A stretch of DNA of 64,000 bases. It comes from Mycobacterium sp. BK086 (lineage in GTDB: Bacteria > Actinomycetota > Actinomycetes > Mycobacteriales > Mycobacteriaceae). Made by a program: the position numbers and the translations under genes. The notes beneath the pieces are model-generated. The model worked only from the letters and a program-made list of their open reading frames with translations. It was not told where the DNA came from and did not search any database. Every line of letters starts with the position of its first letter. The first letter of the stretch is position 1. Positions 51,359 to 59,377 of the stretch are shown here, piece by piece. The stretch covers positions 1,116,001 to 1,180,000 of the forward strand of contig SNWL01000003.1 in NCBI GenBank assembly GCA_004362315.1. The letters are read 5' to 3'.

Positions 51359-52599
51359 GCGCGTGACCGGCTTTCGTCCCAGGACAGCATCAACCGCGCC
51401 GGGCCCCGGAACAACAGGGCGTCGGTGTCCCATTCGAGTTCTTCCAGGCGCAGCCCGCTCAACCGACTCAGCAGGGCTTGCACCGCAATGTCGATCACCG
51501 CCCGGGCCATGTGCTGGCCGGGACACTTGTGCGGTCCGTGACCGAACGTCAGATGGTCTGGCGGCACATCGCGGCTGATGTCGAACTGCTCGGCATGCGG
51601 GCACCAGCTCTCGTCATGATTGGCCGCCGACAGGTAGACCATGATCGGCGTATCGGCCGGGATCTGGTGGCCACCCAACTCGATGTCCTCGCTCAACAGA
51701 CGGTGGGTGCCGTGCACGGTACCGATGTGACGCAGAATCTCCTGAACTGCGTTGGGCAGCAACGTCATATCCTCTTGCAATGCGCGCAGCTGGTCGGGGT
51801 GGCGCAGCAGCGTCACCATCGCGTTGCATATCGACAGCGCACTGGTGTCGTGTCCGCCGACATAGATGCTCCACAGGTTGGCGATCAACTCGTCTTCGGT
51901 GAGCGTGCCGTCGTCGGTGTCGGCGATCATCTTGTTGACCAGGTCGTCCACCGGCTCTTCGCGCCGCCGCGCCACCAGACCCCGGAAGTAGGTGTCCAGC
52001 GCCGACATCGAGTCGTTGGCGACCTTCAGCTGATCGGCGTCGAGCGGAAGCATCTGCACGGCCAGCTTGAACCCGTGCATCCACTGATAGATATCGGCCT
52101 CGTCCTCGTGTGGCACGGCGAGCAGCTGGCTGATCGCCGAGAGCGGCAGCGGGGACGCGAACGCCGCCATCAGCTCGACGCGGCCGGGGCCACCGGAGGG
52201 GTCGACGAAGGCGTCGATCAGCTGGTGGGCCCGATCGGCGATCGCGGGCCGCAGCGTGTCGACCAGACCGGGCCGGAAGTTGCGCTGGAAGGTCTGCCGC
52301 ACCCGGCGGTGATCCTCCCCCGCCTTCATCAGCACGCTGTCGGCCATGATCGTGAAGTACGGCTGGTTCACGACGTCGTCGCCGTGGCGCATCCGCTGGA
52401 ACTGCTCCCACCGCAGATCGCCGTCCTTGCGCGCCAGCACCTCCCGTGCCGGATCGTGTCCGGTCACGACGAAGGAGCCCAGCGCTTCCGCGGCGAAGAC
52501 GGGATCGATGGCGCGAAGTCGCGCCAAGATCGGGAAGGGATCGACGGCCAGCTCCGGGTCGAGAGGGTTGAACACGTAGTCGTTTTCGGCGGTGGTCAT
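51355..52599 (-). CDS. Cytochrome P450
   Basis: This 414-residue P450 has the I-helix YVGGHDTSALS (acid/alcohol pair for oxygen activation), the meander and the heme loop TFGHGPHKCPGQ with C359 as axial ligand. The K-helix ExxR is QEILRHIG-like (EILR). Electron donors are not encoded beside it and may come from the ferredoxin/FprB-like pair of the neighbouring operon. Its ATG overlaps the LLM-oxidoreductase stop. The substrate is unknown; its operon context with the CrtC-like and phosphotransfer proteins suggests hydroxylation of a hydrophobic substrate. Confidence 0.9.
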   Translation of the reverse strand: MTTAENDYVFNPLDPELAVDPFPILARLRAIDPVFAAEALGSFVVTGHDPAREVLARKDGDLRWEQFQRMRHGDDVVNQPYFTIMADSVLMKAGEDHRRVRQTFQRNFRPGLVDTLRPAIADRAHQLIDAFVDPSGGPGRVELMAAFASPLPLSAISQLLAVPHEDEADIYQWMHGFKLAVQMLPLDADQLKVANDSMSALDTYFRGLVARRREEPVDDLVNKMIADTDDGTLTEDELIANLWSIYVGGHDTSALSICNAMVTLLRHPDQLRALQEDMTLLPNAVQEILRHIGTVHGTHRLLSEDIELGGHQIPADTPIMVYLSAANHDESWCPHAEQFDISRDVPPDHLTFGHGPHKCPGQHMARAVIDIAVQALLSRLSGLRLEELEWDTDALLFRGPARLMLSWDESRSRA

Positions 52600-53702
52600 G
52601 CGATGCTCCGAATTTTCCAGGCTTCGATCAACTTGGCGTTCTGGGCGGGAGTGCTTCCATAGGTGGCGATTTCGTCCGCGCCCGCGTCACGGAACCGCTG
52701 CAAGGAGGTCACACACTCGTCGACCGACCCGATGGCACACGTATCGATCATCCACTCGTCGGGCACGATTTTCGCCGGTTCCAGCAACTGGTGGCGATGA
52801 AACAGCCGATCGGCCACCTTCTCGTTGGCGGCCAGCTGCTTGTGTGCCCGCAACTCGTGGACTACCGACATGTCCCAGCCGTTTTCTTCGACCAGGGTCT
52901 CCCCGTAGCCGGGGTACTGCAGATAGCCGACCGCCCGGCCGTGCGCCAACGATCGGGTTTCGATGTCGTCGAGTCCCGGTGCGGTGATGACCGCTTGGCA
53001 GATCCGGATCTCGGCGGGATCGCGGTCGATTCGCTGGCACGCCAGGCGGATTCGCTCGACCGCCTTTGCGGTGGCTTCCGGGGTGAGCACCGGTGGCAGC
53101 AGGACTCCGTCGAAGGACGACGCGAGTAGTTCGGCGCCCTTCTTCTTCGCGAACGTTCCGAGCCACACCGGTGGCGGCGGTCCAGTCACGATCTCGGAGA
53201 AGGCCAGCGACGGGAAGTTCCCGACCGGCCCGTCGTACGACACTGTCTCGCCGCGCCATAGCCGGCGCAGGATGTCGACATAGTCCGCCATCTCGGTGAA
53301 CGTCGGCATCCGAAGACCCATGCCGTGCCAAATCGCGTCGGTGCCACGGCCCAGACCGAGGGTGAATCGCGGACCGTAGCAGGCCTGCATGGTCGCCGCG
53401 AGCGCGGCCATCAGCCACGGCTGGCGGGTGGGCGGGCACACCATCGCCGTGCCGACCTCGATCCGCGACGTACGTGCTGCCGCACCCGAGAGGATCACGT
53501 CGGCCTGCTTGATATCCCACCGCTCGGAGAGCCACGCCGCACGAAAACCGAGCCGTTCGGCTTCGACAACATCGTCGATGCCCTGTGCCGGGGTGCGCAT
53601 ATCCGAGTCGTAGTCGACGTCGCCTTGCACCGCGCTCACCGCTCCGGAGATGACGTATGCGCTCAAATCGTCGACGACATCGACGTGCTCACCTTGGGAC
53701 AT
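52596..53702 (-). CDS. LLM-class (F420-dependent type) oxidoreductase
   Basis: This 368-residue luciferase-like TIM barrel protein has AERLGFRAAWLSERWDIKQ, GPRFTLGLGRGTDAIWHGMG and SFDGVLLPPVLTPEA. The F420-binding group is more likely than FMN given the organism type; flavin or F420 choice is inferred. It is first in an eight-gene reverse operon that ends at 45121. The promoter side faces the TetR gene at 53798 across two good inverted repeats. Confidence 0.85.
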   Translation of the reverse strand: MSQGEHVDVVDDLSAYVISGAVSAVQGDVDYDSDMRTPAQGIDDVVEAERLGFRAAWLSERWDIKQADVILSGAAARTSRIEVGTAMVCPPTRQPWLMAALAATMQACYGPRFTLGLGRGTDAIWHGMGLRMPTFTEMADYVDILRRLWRGETVSYDGPVGNFPSLAFSEIVTGPPPPVWLGTFAKKKGAELLASSFDGVLLPPVLTPEATAKAVERIRLACQRIDRDPAEIRICQAVITAPGLDDIETRSLAHGRAVGYLQYPGYGETLVEENGWDMSVVHELRAHKQLAANEKVADRLFHRHQLLEPAKIVPDEWMIDTCAIGSVDECVTSLQRFRDAGADEIATYGSTPAQNAKLIEAWKIRSIA

Positions 53703-53740
53703 TCGGTCTTCCGTTCGATGTCTGGCCCGCCATTGGGCTA

Positions 53741-53788
53741 TTCTTACGCTTGTAAGAACGGTAGCTTCTACTTTTACAGTTGTAAAGG
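53741..53788. promoter_or_regulatory. Pair of matching TetR operators
   Basis: Two 18-base palindromes face each other in the LLM/TetR divergent gap: TTCTTACGCTTGTAAGAA (53741-53758, perfect 7-base arms) and CTTTTACAGTTGTAAAGG (53771-53788, TTTAC/GTAAA core). Both share the frame TTAC-x(2)-TTGTAA and their starts are exactly 30 bases apart, almost three helical turns. They overlap the likely promoters of both genes. Confidence 0.8.
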
Positions 53789-53797
53789 AATCCTTGG

Positions 53798-54370
53798 ATG
53801 GCGAGTCAGGGCCAGCCTCGGCGCGGTCGGAAACCGACGCTGAGCCGCGAAATCGTCATCGAGGCGGCACTCGATCTCATCGACAGCGACGGGCTCGGCG
53901 CGCTGAACCTGCGCAAGCTCGCCGACCGGATGGGCATCAGCGCGATGACGCCGTACCACTACTTCGAGGACAAGGCGGACCTACTGTCCGCGATGATCGA
54001 GTACGCGATGACGCCGCTGGCCAACGATCTCGATCCGAACCTGTCCTCGGACAAGCAGATTGGTGCGGCCATGCTCGATCTGCACCGGATCCTTGACCGC
54101 CACCCCGGCGTCGTCGACCTGATCATCGCCGAGTCGGACAAGCTGCGACTCGACGAGTTCCGCCAGAGCCTCATCGCTACCCTGCAGAAGGCGGGACTCT
54201 CCCGCCCCCGCAGTGCCGACGTCCTGCGCTCGCTGACCAGCTACGTACTGGGCTACACGATGCTCAACCGGCTGCGCCCGGAACAGCCGAACCGGAGCGC
54301 GCCGCCGGATTCCTTCGACGTCGGACTCGAGATGATGATGCGTTCGCTGCGTGAGGAATTGGGCGGCTGA
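53798..54370 (+). CDS. TetR-family regulator of the LLM-P450-PPDK operon
   Basis: This 190-residue TetR protein has its HTH at about 13-60 (SREIVIEAALDLIDSDGLGA; LRKLADRMGISAMTPYHYFEDK). The C-terminal part resembles TetR_C domains with ESDKLRLDEFRQSLIATLQ. AAAGGAA precedes the ATG. It is divergent from the LLM gene and converges with membrane protein E, 3 bases away. The double palindrome upstream strongly suggests it regulates both its own gene and the eight-gene operon. Confidence 0.88.
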   Translation: MASQGQPRRGRKPTLSREIVIEAALDLIDSDGLGALNLRKLADRMGISAMTPYHYFEDKADLLSAMIEYAMTPLANDLDPNLSSDKQIGAAMLDLHRILDRHPGVVDLIIAESDKLRLDEFRQSLIATLQKAGLSRPRSADVLRSLTSYVLGYTMLNRLRPEQPNRSAPPDSFDVGLEMMMRSLREELGG

Positions 54371-54373
54371 GGG

Positions 54374-55081
54374 TCACTCGGCAGGTCTCCGATTGGACTC
54401 AATCGGTTCATCCTTGACAGCCCGCAGTAAGTAGTACGTGACGACGTTGTACCAAATCGCGAAGACCGCGAGGGGCAGATAGAGGCCGAAGATCCCGTTC
54501 CACGCCAGCGGTCCGGTGTAGAAGAAGACGATCGCGCTCGCCGGAAACATACTGAGCGCGAACCACACGCTGAGGTAGCCGACCCACGAAGGAAGCACCG
54601 AGCTGCGATTCATCAGTATGCAGAGGCCGAGTGCCGCGGCCTGAACGAAGAAGAACGGCCAACTGACAATCCATGAGATCCACGCGAAGTCGTTGAGAAG
54701 CCCGATCGTGTCACTGGCGTGGCCGGACCGATAGGCCATGGCCAACCACACCAGGGGTGAGATCGCGAAGAACACTGCTCCGAGGCCTGCGGAGATCGCT
54801 TGAACTGCGCTGAGAGCCGGGAAGCGTGACCGTTCTAGCCGCAGCATCTGACCGGAGACCGCCACGCCCCACGGTAGATACAGTGCCGACGCGAACGCAC
54901 AGACCGACATGCCCACCAGAATGCGCACGTGGCGCCCGTCGAAAAAGGCCATGACGGCGTCGGGGCTCCAGCTCGGCGCGGGTGGGGGGATGAAACCCGC
55001 CACCACGACAATTCCGAAAAGATAGAGAACGAAGAACGCGTAGCCGCTGTAGAGATAAACCAGCTGGCTTCGCCTGTTCAC
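54374..55081 (-). CDS. Six-helix membrane protein, paralog E
   Basis: This 235-residue member begins with GTG and has GYAFFVLYLFGIVVVAGFIP, PPAPSWSPDAVMAFFDG, SGQMLRLERS, AYRSGHAS, VLPSWVGYLSVW and FFYTGPLAWNGIFGLYLPLA. It departs from the family in having PSW for PRW. It is the last gene of the EcKL-CrtC-P450 operon, one base after the P450 stop, mirroring the position of paralog A in the SCP2 operon. Confidence 0.8.
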   Translation of the reverse strand: MNRRSQLVYLYSGYAFFVLYLFGIVVVAGFIPPPAPSWSPDAVMAFFDGRHVRILVGMSVCAFASALYLPWGVAVSGQMLRLERSRFPALSAVQAISAGLGAVFFAISPLVWLAMAYRSGHASDTIGLLNDFAWISWIVSWPFFFVQAAALGLCILMNRSSVLPSWVGYLSVWFALSMFPASAIVFFYTGPLAWNGIFGLYLPLAVFAIWYNVVTYYLLRAVKDEPIESNRRPAE

Positions 55082-55082
55082 A

Positions 55083-56327
55083 CTAAGCGTCCCATTCGAA
55101 TTCGAGACGCTCCGGTCGATGGAAGATCATTCCGTCCTGCACCCGGATCTCCTGACCATCGACGAGACGCAGATTGGGCAGTCGAGTGATCGCTGTTTCG
55201 ATCGCGACCTTCATGTCCATTCGTGCGACATTGATGCCGATGCAGGTGTGGGGGCCGGTGCCGAAATGCATGCTCTTGCGCATCTCAGCAGGATCGCGGT
55301 CGATGTCGAATCGCTCGGGGCACGCGAACACGGTGTCGTCATTGTTGGCGGATTGGACCAAGGCAAAGATATTCGCCCCCTTCGGAATACGTTGACCCCG
55401 AATCTCCACATCCTCCTTGACCCGGCGGACGATTCCGCGTGCCGGACTGAGCCGGCGCAACGACTCTTCGACGACTCTCGGTACCAGACTCAGGTCATTC
55501 CTGACCCGCTCCAGTAAGTCGGTGTGCTGGCTGAGTGTGTACAGCGTGAAGCTGATCCCGCCAGCACTGGTCTCGAACCCTGCAATGACCAATTGCCCTA
55601 TCACGCCGAGGATCTCACGGTCCGTCAAACTCTTTTCGCTCTGCTCTTGAGCGAGAATCAACCCACTGATCAAGTCGGCACGCGGGTCGGCACGCCGCCG
55701 CGCGATGGCATCCAGCAGATACTCGTTGAACCCGACCTGATCACGGGCGAGCTCCAGACGCCGAGCATCGGAGATCGACGGGACGAACAGTTCAGTGATA
55801 CCGAGCGTCCAGTCGCGGAATTTCTGCCGATCCTCCGCGGGTACTCCCAAGATCTTGATGAGCACATCGATCGGCATCGGGGTGGCGAACTGCTCCACCA
55901 GGTCGGCTCGACCGTCACCGGCGAAGCTATCGACCAGAGAGTTTGCGGCCGCGCGGATCACGTCTTCGTGTTGTTTCACCGCGACGGGTGTCAACGGTTT
56001 GGCGGCAAGTTTGCGAATCCGGGTATGTTCCGGCGGATCTGTGTTGATCAAGGCTGGCTGCCATGGCGCATAGCCATGAGGCAGTTGCTGTTTCAGTTCG
56101 TCCGGCACCTCGCCGACAAGGTCGTCCGGCATGCAGCCGAATCGGTCCATGTCCTTGACGATCGCCAACACATCGTCGTATCTGCTGATCACCCAGGCAT
56201 CGAGCTCGGGAACGTGCAACACCGGTGCATGCTCGCGCAGCGGCCCGAACAAGGGGCAGGTATCCCAGGTGCTGCGAAACACGTCCATCATCGAAGGCTG
56301 TGTGTCGGTTTGGTCAGTCACTGTCAC
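55083..56327 (-). CDS. Cytochrome P450
   Basis: This 414-residue P450 has the I-helix LVIAGFETSAGG, the ExxR sequence EESLRRLSPARG (EESLR), and the heme loop HFGTGPHTCIGIN with C362 as axial ligand. The I-helix has Glu-Thr in place of Asp-Thr, common in P450s of the CYP class acting on bulky substrates. The start is GTG 56327, inside a GTGA overlap with the CrtC-like gene. It follows the EcKL-like kinase and CrtC-like genes in one operon, which ends with paralog E. Confidence 0.88.
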   Translation of the reverse strand: MTVTDQTDTQPSMMDVFRSTWDTCPLFGPLREHAPVLHVPELDAWVISRYDDVLAIVKDMDRFGCMPDDLVGEVPDELKQQLPHGYAPWQPALINTDPPEHTRIRKLAAKPLTPVAVKQHEDVIRAAANSLVDSFAGDGRADLVEQFATPMPIDVLIKILGVPAEDRQKFRDWTLGITELFVPSISDARRLELARDQVGFNEYLLDAIARRRADPRADLISGLILAQEQSEKSLTDREILGVIGQLVIAGFETSAGGISFTLYTLSQHTDLLERVRNDLSLVPRVVEESLRRLSPARGIVRRVKEDVEIRGQRIPKGANIFALVQSANNDDTVFACPERFDIDRDPAEMRKSMHFGTGPHTCIGINVARMDMKVAIETAITRLPNLRLVDGQEIRVQDGMIFHRPERLEFEWDA

Positions 56328-57403
56328 ACCTCGGGTCGGCGGTAAGGGGGATAATCGGATGAATCCGGAAAGCACTGCAGGAGGCCAGGATCCTCGGCAA
56401 GGAGTCTCTTCCAGTACTTGCGGTAGTGCCGGAAGCTCATGAAATCCTGGTCCTCGCCATAGACCACCTGCCCGTCGTATTCCCAACGCACCAGCGACCA
56501 CCAGTTCAGAATGTCGCTGTTGATCGGCCATTTCAGCCAGTTCATCGTTTGACCGACGGCGTGCAGCTCGCGGCCCAGTTCGTCCACACAGTCGATGACC
56601 TGGGACAGCACGCGTCCGTCTCGGCCGCGTTCAGCACGCCGGGTACCCCCGAGGATCCTTGCCTTGACTCCGTCGCGGATGTAAAAGCCGGTGGTCACGG
56701 TCTCCGTCGTGCCTTCGATCGGATCGTCGTCGAACTGCAGCGTCGTCTGCGGGTCGTAGAGATGCCAACCACTGTCGGCGGACGCGAAGACGTACGGCCA
56801 ACCAGCACGCAGCGGGTCCTTCACGTCGGCATGCCGCGGGCCCCATCCACGGTCACGCAGGCCGCCGCAGTCGATATCGATGATGTCCCCCGCGATTTCG
56901 AGGGTGCCTTTGATCCAGCCGGCGTGCTCGTAGTGCCCGACCGAGTAGTCCCCTTCTTTCTTGACCCAGTTCTTGATTCCCGGATCCTCTTCACCGTCGC
57001 TCGCCAGTTGCATGTAGTGCGGCTCCGCGAGTGCGGTCCAGGTCAGGTCGAACGTGACCCCGTGGCGGTCGTAGCGCAGCCGGTACTCGCGCTGCGGCTC
57101 GATCATGGTGCAGCTCAGGGAGTTCGACAATTCGAAGTCGTACATCTGCGCACCGTCGGGGATGGCCAGATGCTGATCCCACCCGTAGTACAGGCAGTTG
57201 TAGACGTCCTCGCCGGTGTGGTCCCACATCGCCGGGCCGGCCACCACCAGGTTCATGTTCGGTCGGAAGTAGAAGTAGATGAATCCGCAGAGGTTTCGCT
57301 CCGGAACGGTGAACCCGAAAAGGCTGTTCTCACTCCAGTACGGGTCTGCGCTGCGTTGGTGAAAGTACTCGTCCGCGACGTCGATCTGGTCGGTCCACCC
57401 CAT
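56324..57403 (-). CDS. CrtC/AttH-like beta-barrel protein (DUF7065 type)
   Basis: This 359-residue protein shares the GLRDRGWGPRH signature (about 178-188) with its distant relative at 50390-51358 (GLRDHTSGPRD). The N-terminus MGWTDQIDVADEYFHQRS and the strands SLFGFTVPERNLCGFIYFYF, then DPQTTLQFDD, fit two lipocalin-like barrels as in CrtC/AttH proteins. No catalytic residue can be confirmed. A GTG at 57409 inside a GTGA overlap is an alternative start. It lies between the EcKL-like kinase and a P450, and could bind or hydrate a terpenoid-like molecule (inference). Confidence 0.68.
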   Translation of the reverse strand: MGWTDQIDVADEYFHQRSADPYWSENSLFGFTVPERNLCGFIYFYFRPNMNLVVAGPAMWDHTGEDVYNCLYYGWDQHLAIPDGAQMYDFELSNSLSCTMIEPQREYRLRYDRHGVTFDLTWTALAEPHYMQLASDGEEDPGIKNWVKKEGDYSVGHYEHAGWIKGTLEIAGDIIDIDCGGLRDRGWGPRHADVKDPLRAGWPYVFASADSGWHLYDPQTTLQFDDDPIEGTTETVTTGFYIRDGVKARILGGTRRAERGRDGRVLSQVIDCVDELGRELHAVGQTMNWLKWPINSDILNWWSLVRWEYDGQVVYGEDQDFMSFRHYRKYWKRLLAEDPGLLQCFPDSSDYPPYRRPEV

Positions 57404-57405
57404 CG

Positions 57406-58536
57406 TCACACCAGCCCTGCAGCTTGCGGGGCGTCCAGGTCCAGGGCCATGTCTGCGTAGCGACGTATCTGGTCGATGATGATCCGATCCGCTTGCTCGC
57501 TGGACTCCACCTGACTGGCCATTCCGACGAAGAGGAGCACGCCATACATCGCCCCCTCGCGGTAGGCGGACCAACACTCGTCGCGGTTGAAGCCCTCCAC
57601 ACCTGAAAAAACCAGGCGGTCATGATATTCGGCGATCAATTCGCGCTCAGCCGCCCGGCGGTCCGCCGTAGGCAGCGATGAGCCCAGGTAATACGCAGGG
57701 TCGAGGCCCGGCGGGCCCAACCGGACCGTCTGGAAATCGACGACGACAGCTCGATCGGATTCCGGGTCGGTGGCGAACATCAGGTTGTCGCTACGAAAGT
57801 CGCCATGTTGGATGACGGTCGGGGCCTTCCAGCTGCGCACCCATTCGCCGGCGCGGGGCACCACGGACTCGAACAGGCTGACGTGGGACGCCGCGAGGTG
57901 GTCGCCGAACCGCTCCAAGAACGGTGCGAGGCCCGCCGGAAGAGAATCGAAAACCCCGATGGTTCGTCGTGGGTCTGCGAGCCAGGCCAGGTCCGCGAGT
58001 TGCGCACTATTCCACAACGGTGCCTGAAATTTGACGAGTTCGCCTAACGCCGTGGAACATTCGGAAGGCGTCGCCGTCTCGAGCACGTTGCCGGCCCGCA
58101 TCCCCGTGCCGAGATCCTCCAGGACCAGGTTGAATGTTGCCGCATCCTCGGAAAGTTGAGCCGAGTAACACTTCGCCAGCCCCAGATTCGGCACCAAGGG
58201 AGCGATGTCGCGGTAGAACAGGGTCTCCAGCTCGTACATGCCCATCGCCACGGCAAGTCCCCGGCTGCCGGGATCATCACTGGGAAACTTCACGACAACT
58301 GATGCGGGTGCGTTCGTTGTGCCGGTATAGGTCAACCTTGCTCGCATCATCCGGGCAATGATCCCGCCTTCCACGGGCTCGAGATCGACGGCGGCGAGGT
58401 CAGCTTCGGCCAGCAGTCCCGCCTCGCCGAGGACAGCCCGGAACCAATCAAGAGTCATCAATTCGACCTCGCCCACGATCGGCGTCGGATTTCCGTTGCC
58501 GCCGTTGATAACAACGGACGGAATGGCGTTGCTCAT
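57406..58536 (-). CDS. Phosphotransferase, ecdysteroid-kinase-like (EcKL/APH fold)
   Basis: This 376-residue kinase-fold protein has GGIIARMMRARLTYTG, the Lys in ASVVVKFPSDDP, EDLGTGMRAGN, the catalytic loop IQHGDFRSDNLMF (Asp and Asn), and VVVDFQTVRLGPPGLDPAYYL (metal Asp). This HGDFRSDN/VVDFQ combination matches the EcKL/DUF1679-type branch of the APH superfamily. The animal members phosphorylate ecdysteroid hydroxyls; bacterial members are largely uncharacterised. It probably phosphorylates a hydrophobic alcohol or CoA ester (inference). GGAGCG precedes the ATG. It is first in a four-gene operon. Confidence 0.8.
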   Translation of the reverse strand: MSNAIPSVVINGGNGNPTPIVGEVELMTLDWFRAVLGEAGLLAEADLAAVDLEPVEGGIIARMMRARLTYTGTTNAPASVVVKFPSDDPGSRGLAVAMGMYELETLFYRDIAPLVPNLGLAKCYSAQLSEDAATFNLVLEDLGTGMRAGNVLETATPSECSTALGELVKFQAPLWNSAQLADLAWLADPRRTIGVFDSLPAGLAPFLERFGDHLAASHVSLFESVVPRAGEWVRSWKAPTVIQHGDFRSDNLMFATDPESDRAVVVDFQTVRLGPPGLDPAYYLGSSLPTADRRAAERELIAEYHDRLVFSGVEGFNRDECWSAYREGAMYGVLLFVGMASQVESSEQADRIIIDQIRRYADMALDLDAPQAAGLV

Positions 58537-58600
58537 CGAGTAGCGCTCCTACAGGGCAGAAGAGGGATCTGGTGCGTCCGAGCGTCGATCTCGCTCAATC

Positions 58601-58634
58601 TCGAACATCTAATTCGAACACTATGTACGATTAG
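58601..58634. promoter_or_regulatory. Possible operator between EcKL-like kinase and membrane protein F
   Basis: The 135-base divergent gap holds a direct repeat TCGAACA (58601-58607 and 58614-58620, 13-base period) and an imperfect inverted repeat CTAATTCG (58609-58616) / CGATTAG (58628-58634). One base differs in length between arms. It may bind the TetR at 59378-60001, but this is not shown. Confidence 0.35.
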
Positions 58635-58671
58635 CCCGCGTTGTCAATCCCCGCGAACGGAGACCATCTAC

Positions 58672-59373
58672 ATGAATCCCAGCCTGCGCATCCTCGGCGT
58701 GTGGAGCGCTGCCGCGTTCTTCCTGCTCTGGCTTGTCGGCTTCGTGTTCTTCGCTCAGTGGATTCCGCCGATACCGCCATCGAACTCGGCCGGGGAGATC
58801 GCCGATCTCTTCAAGGCCAGATCGGTCCCCATCCGAATCGGCATGGTGCTGATGACAATCGGCACGGTCTTCTACCTACCGTGGACCGTGGTGCTCTCCG
58901 ATTTGATCAAGGAAATCGAAGGCAAGTCGTTCTTCCTCGCCGGTACCCAGCTCACGGCGGGCGTTGTTTCGGCAATGACGTTCTTCCTGCCGGCCTTCGT
59001 GTGGACCACGGCGGCGTTCCGCCCGAACCGAAGTCCTGAGATCACACAAGCTCTCGTCGATCTCGGCTGGTTGTTCTTCATCACCCCGATCGCGCCGTTC
59101 ATCCTTCAGTACGTGACCCTGGCGATCGCCATCTTCCGCGACAGACGACCCCGCCCGGCGTTTCCGCGTTGGGCGGCTTATCTCCAACTCTGGGTGAGCA
59201 TTTCGTTCTTGCCGGCTCTAGGTGCGATGTTCTTGAAGACTGGGCCGTTCGCGTGGAACGGGCTACTCGTGTGGTGGATTCCGTTCGCAATGTTCACAGG
59301 ATGGTTCGTGTCGATGATCGCCCTGACCTGGCGAGCGGTTCAACAAGTGCATGAACCAGCCGAAATTGATTGA
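58672..59373 (+). CDS. Six-helix membrane protein, paralog F
   Basis: This 233-residue member has VWSAAAFFLLWLVGFVFFAQ, WIPPIPPSNSAGEIADLFK, RIGMVLMTIGTVFYLPWTVV, AFRPNRSPEITQALVDLGW, AFPRWAAYLQLW and FLKTGPFAWNGLLVWWIPFA. It is transcribed divergently from the EcKL-like kinase operon, whose distal end carries paralog E. This is the same geometry as B and A around the SCP2 operon. It converges with the TetR gene 4 bases downstream. Confidence 0.8.
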   Translation: MNPSLRILGVWSAAAFFLLWLVGFVFFAQWIPPIPPSNSAGEIADLFKARSVPIRIGMVLMTIGTVFYLPWTVVLSDLIKEIEGKSFFLAGTQLTAGVVSAMTFFLPAFVWTTAAFRPNRSPEITQALVDLGWLFFITPIAPFILQYVTLAIAIFRDRRPRPAFPRWAAYLQLWVSISFLPALGAMFLKTGPFAWNGLLVWWIPFAMFTGWFVSMIALTWRAVQQVHEPAEID

Positions 59374-59377
59374 GGCG

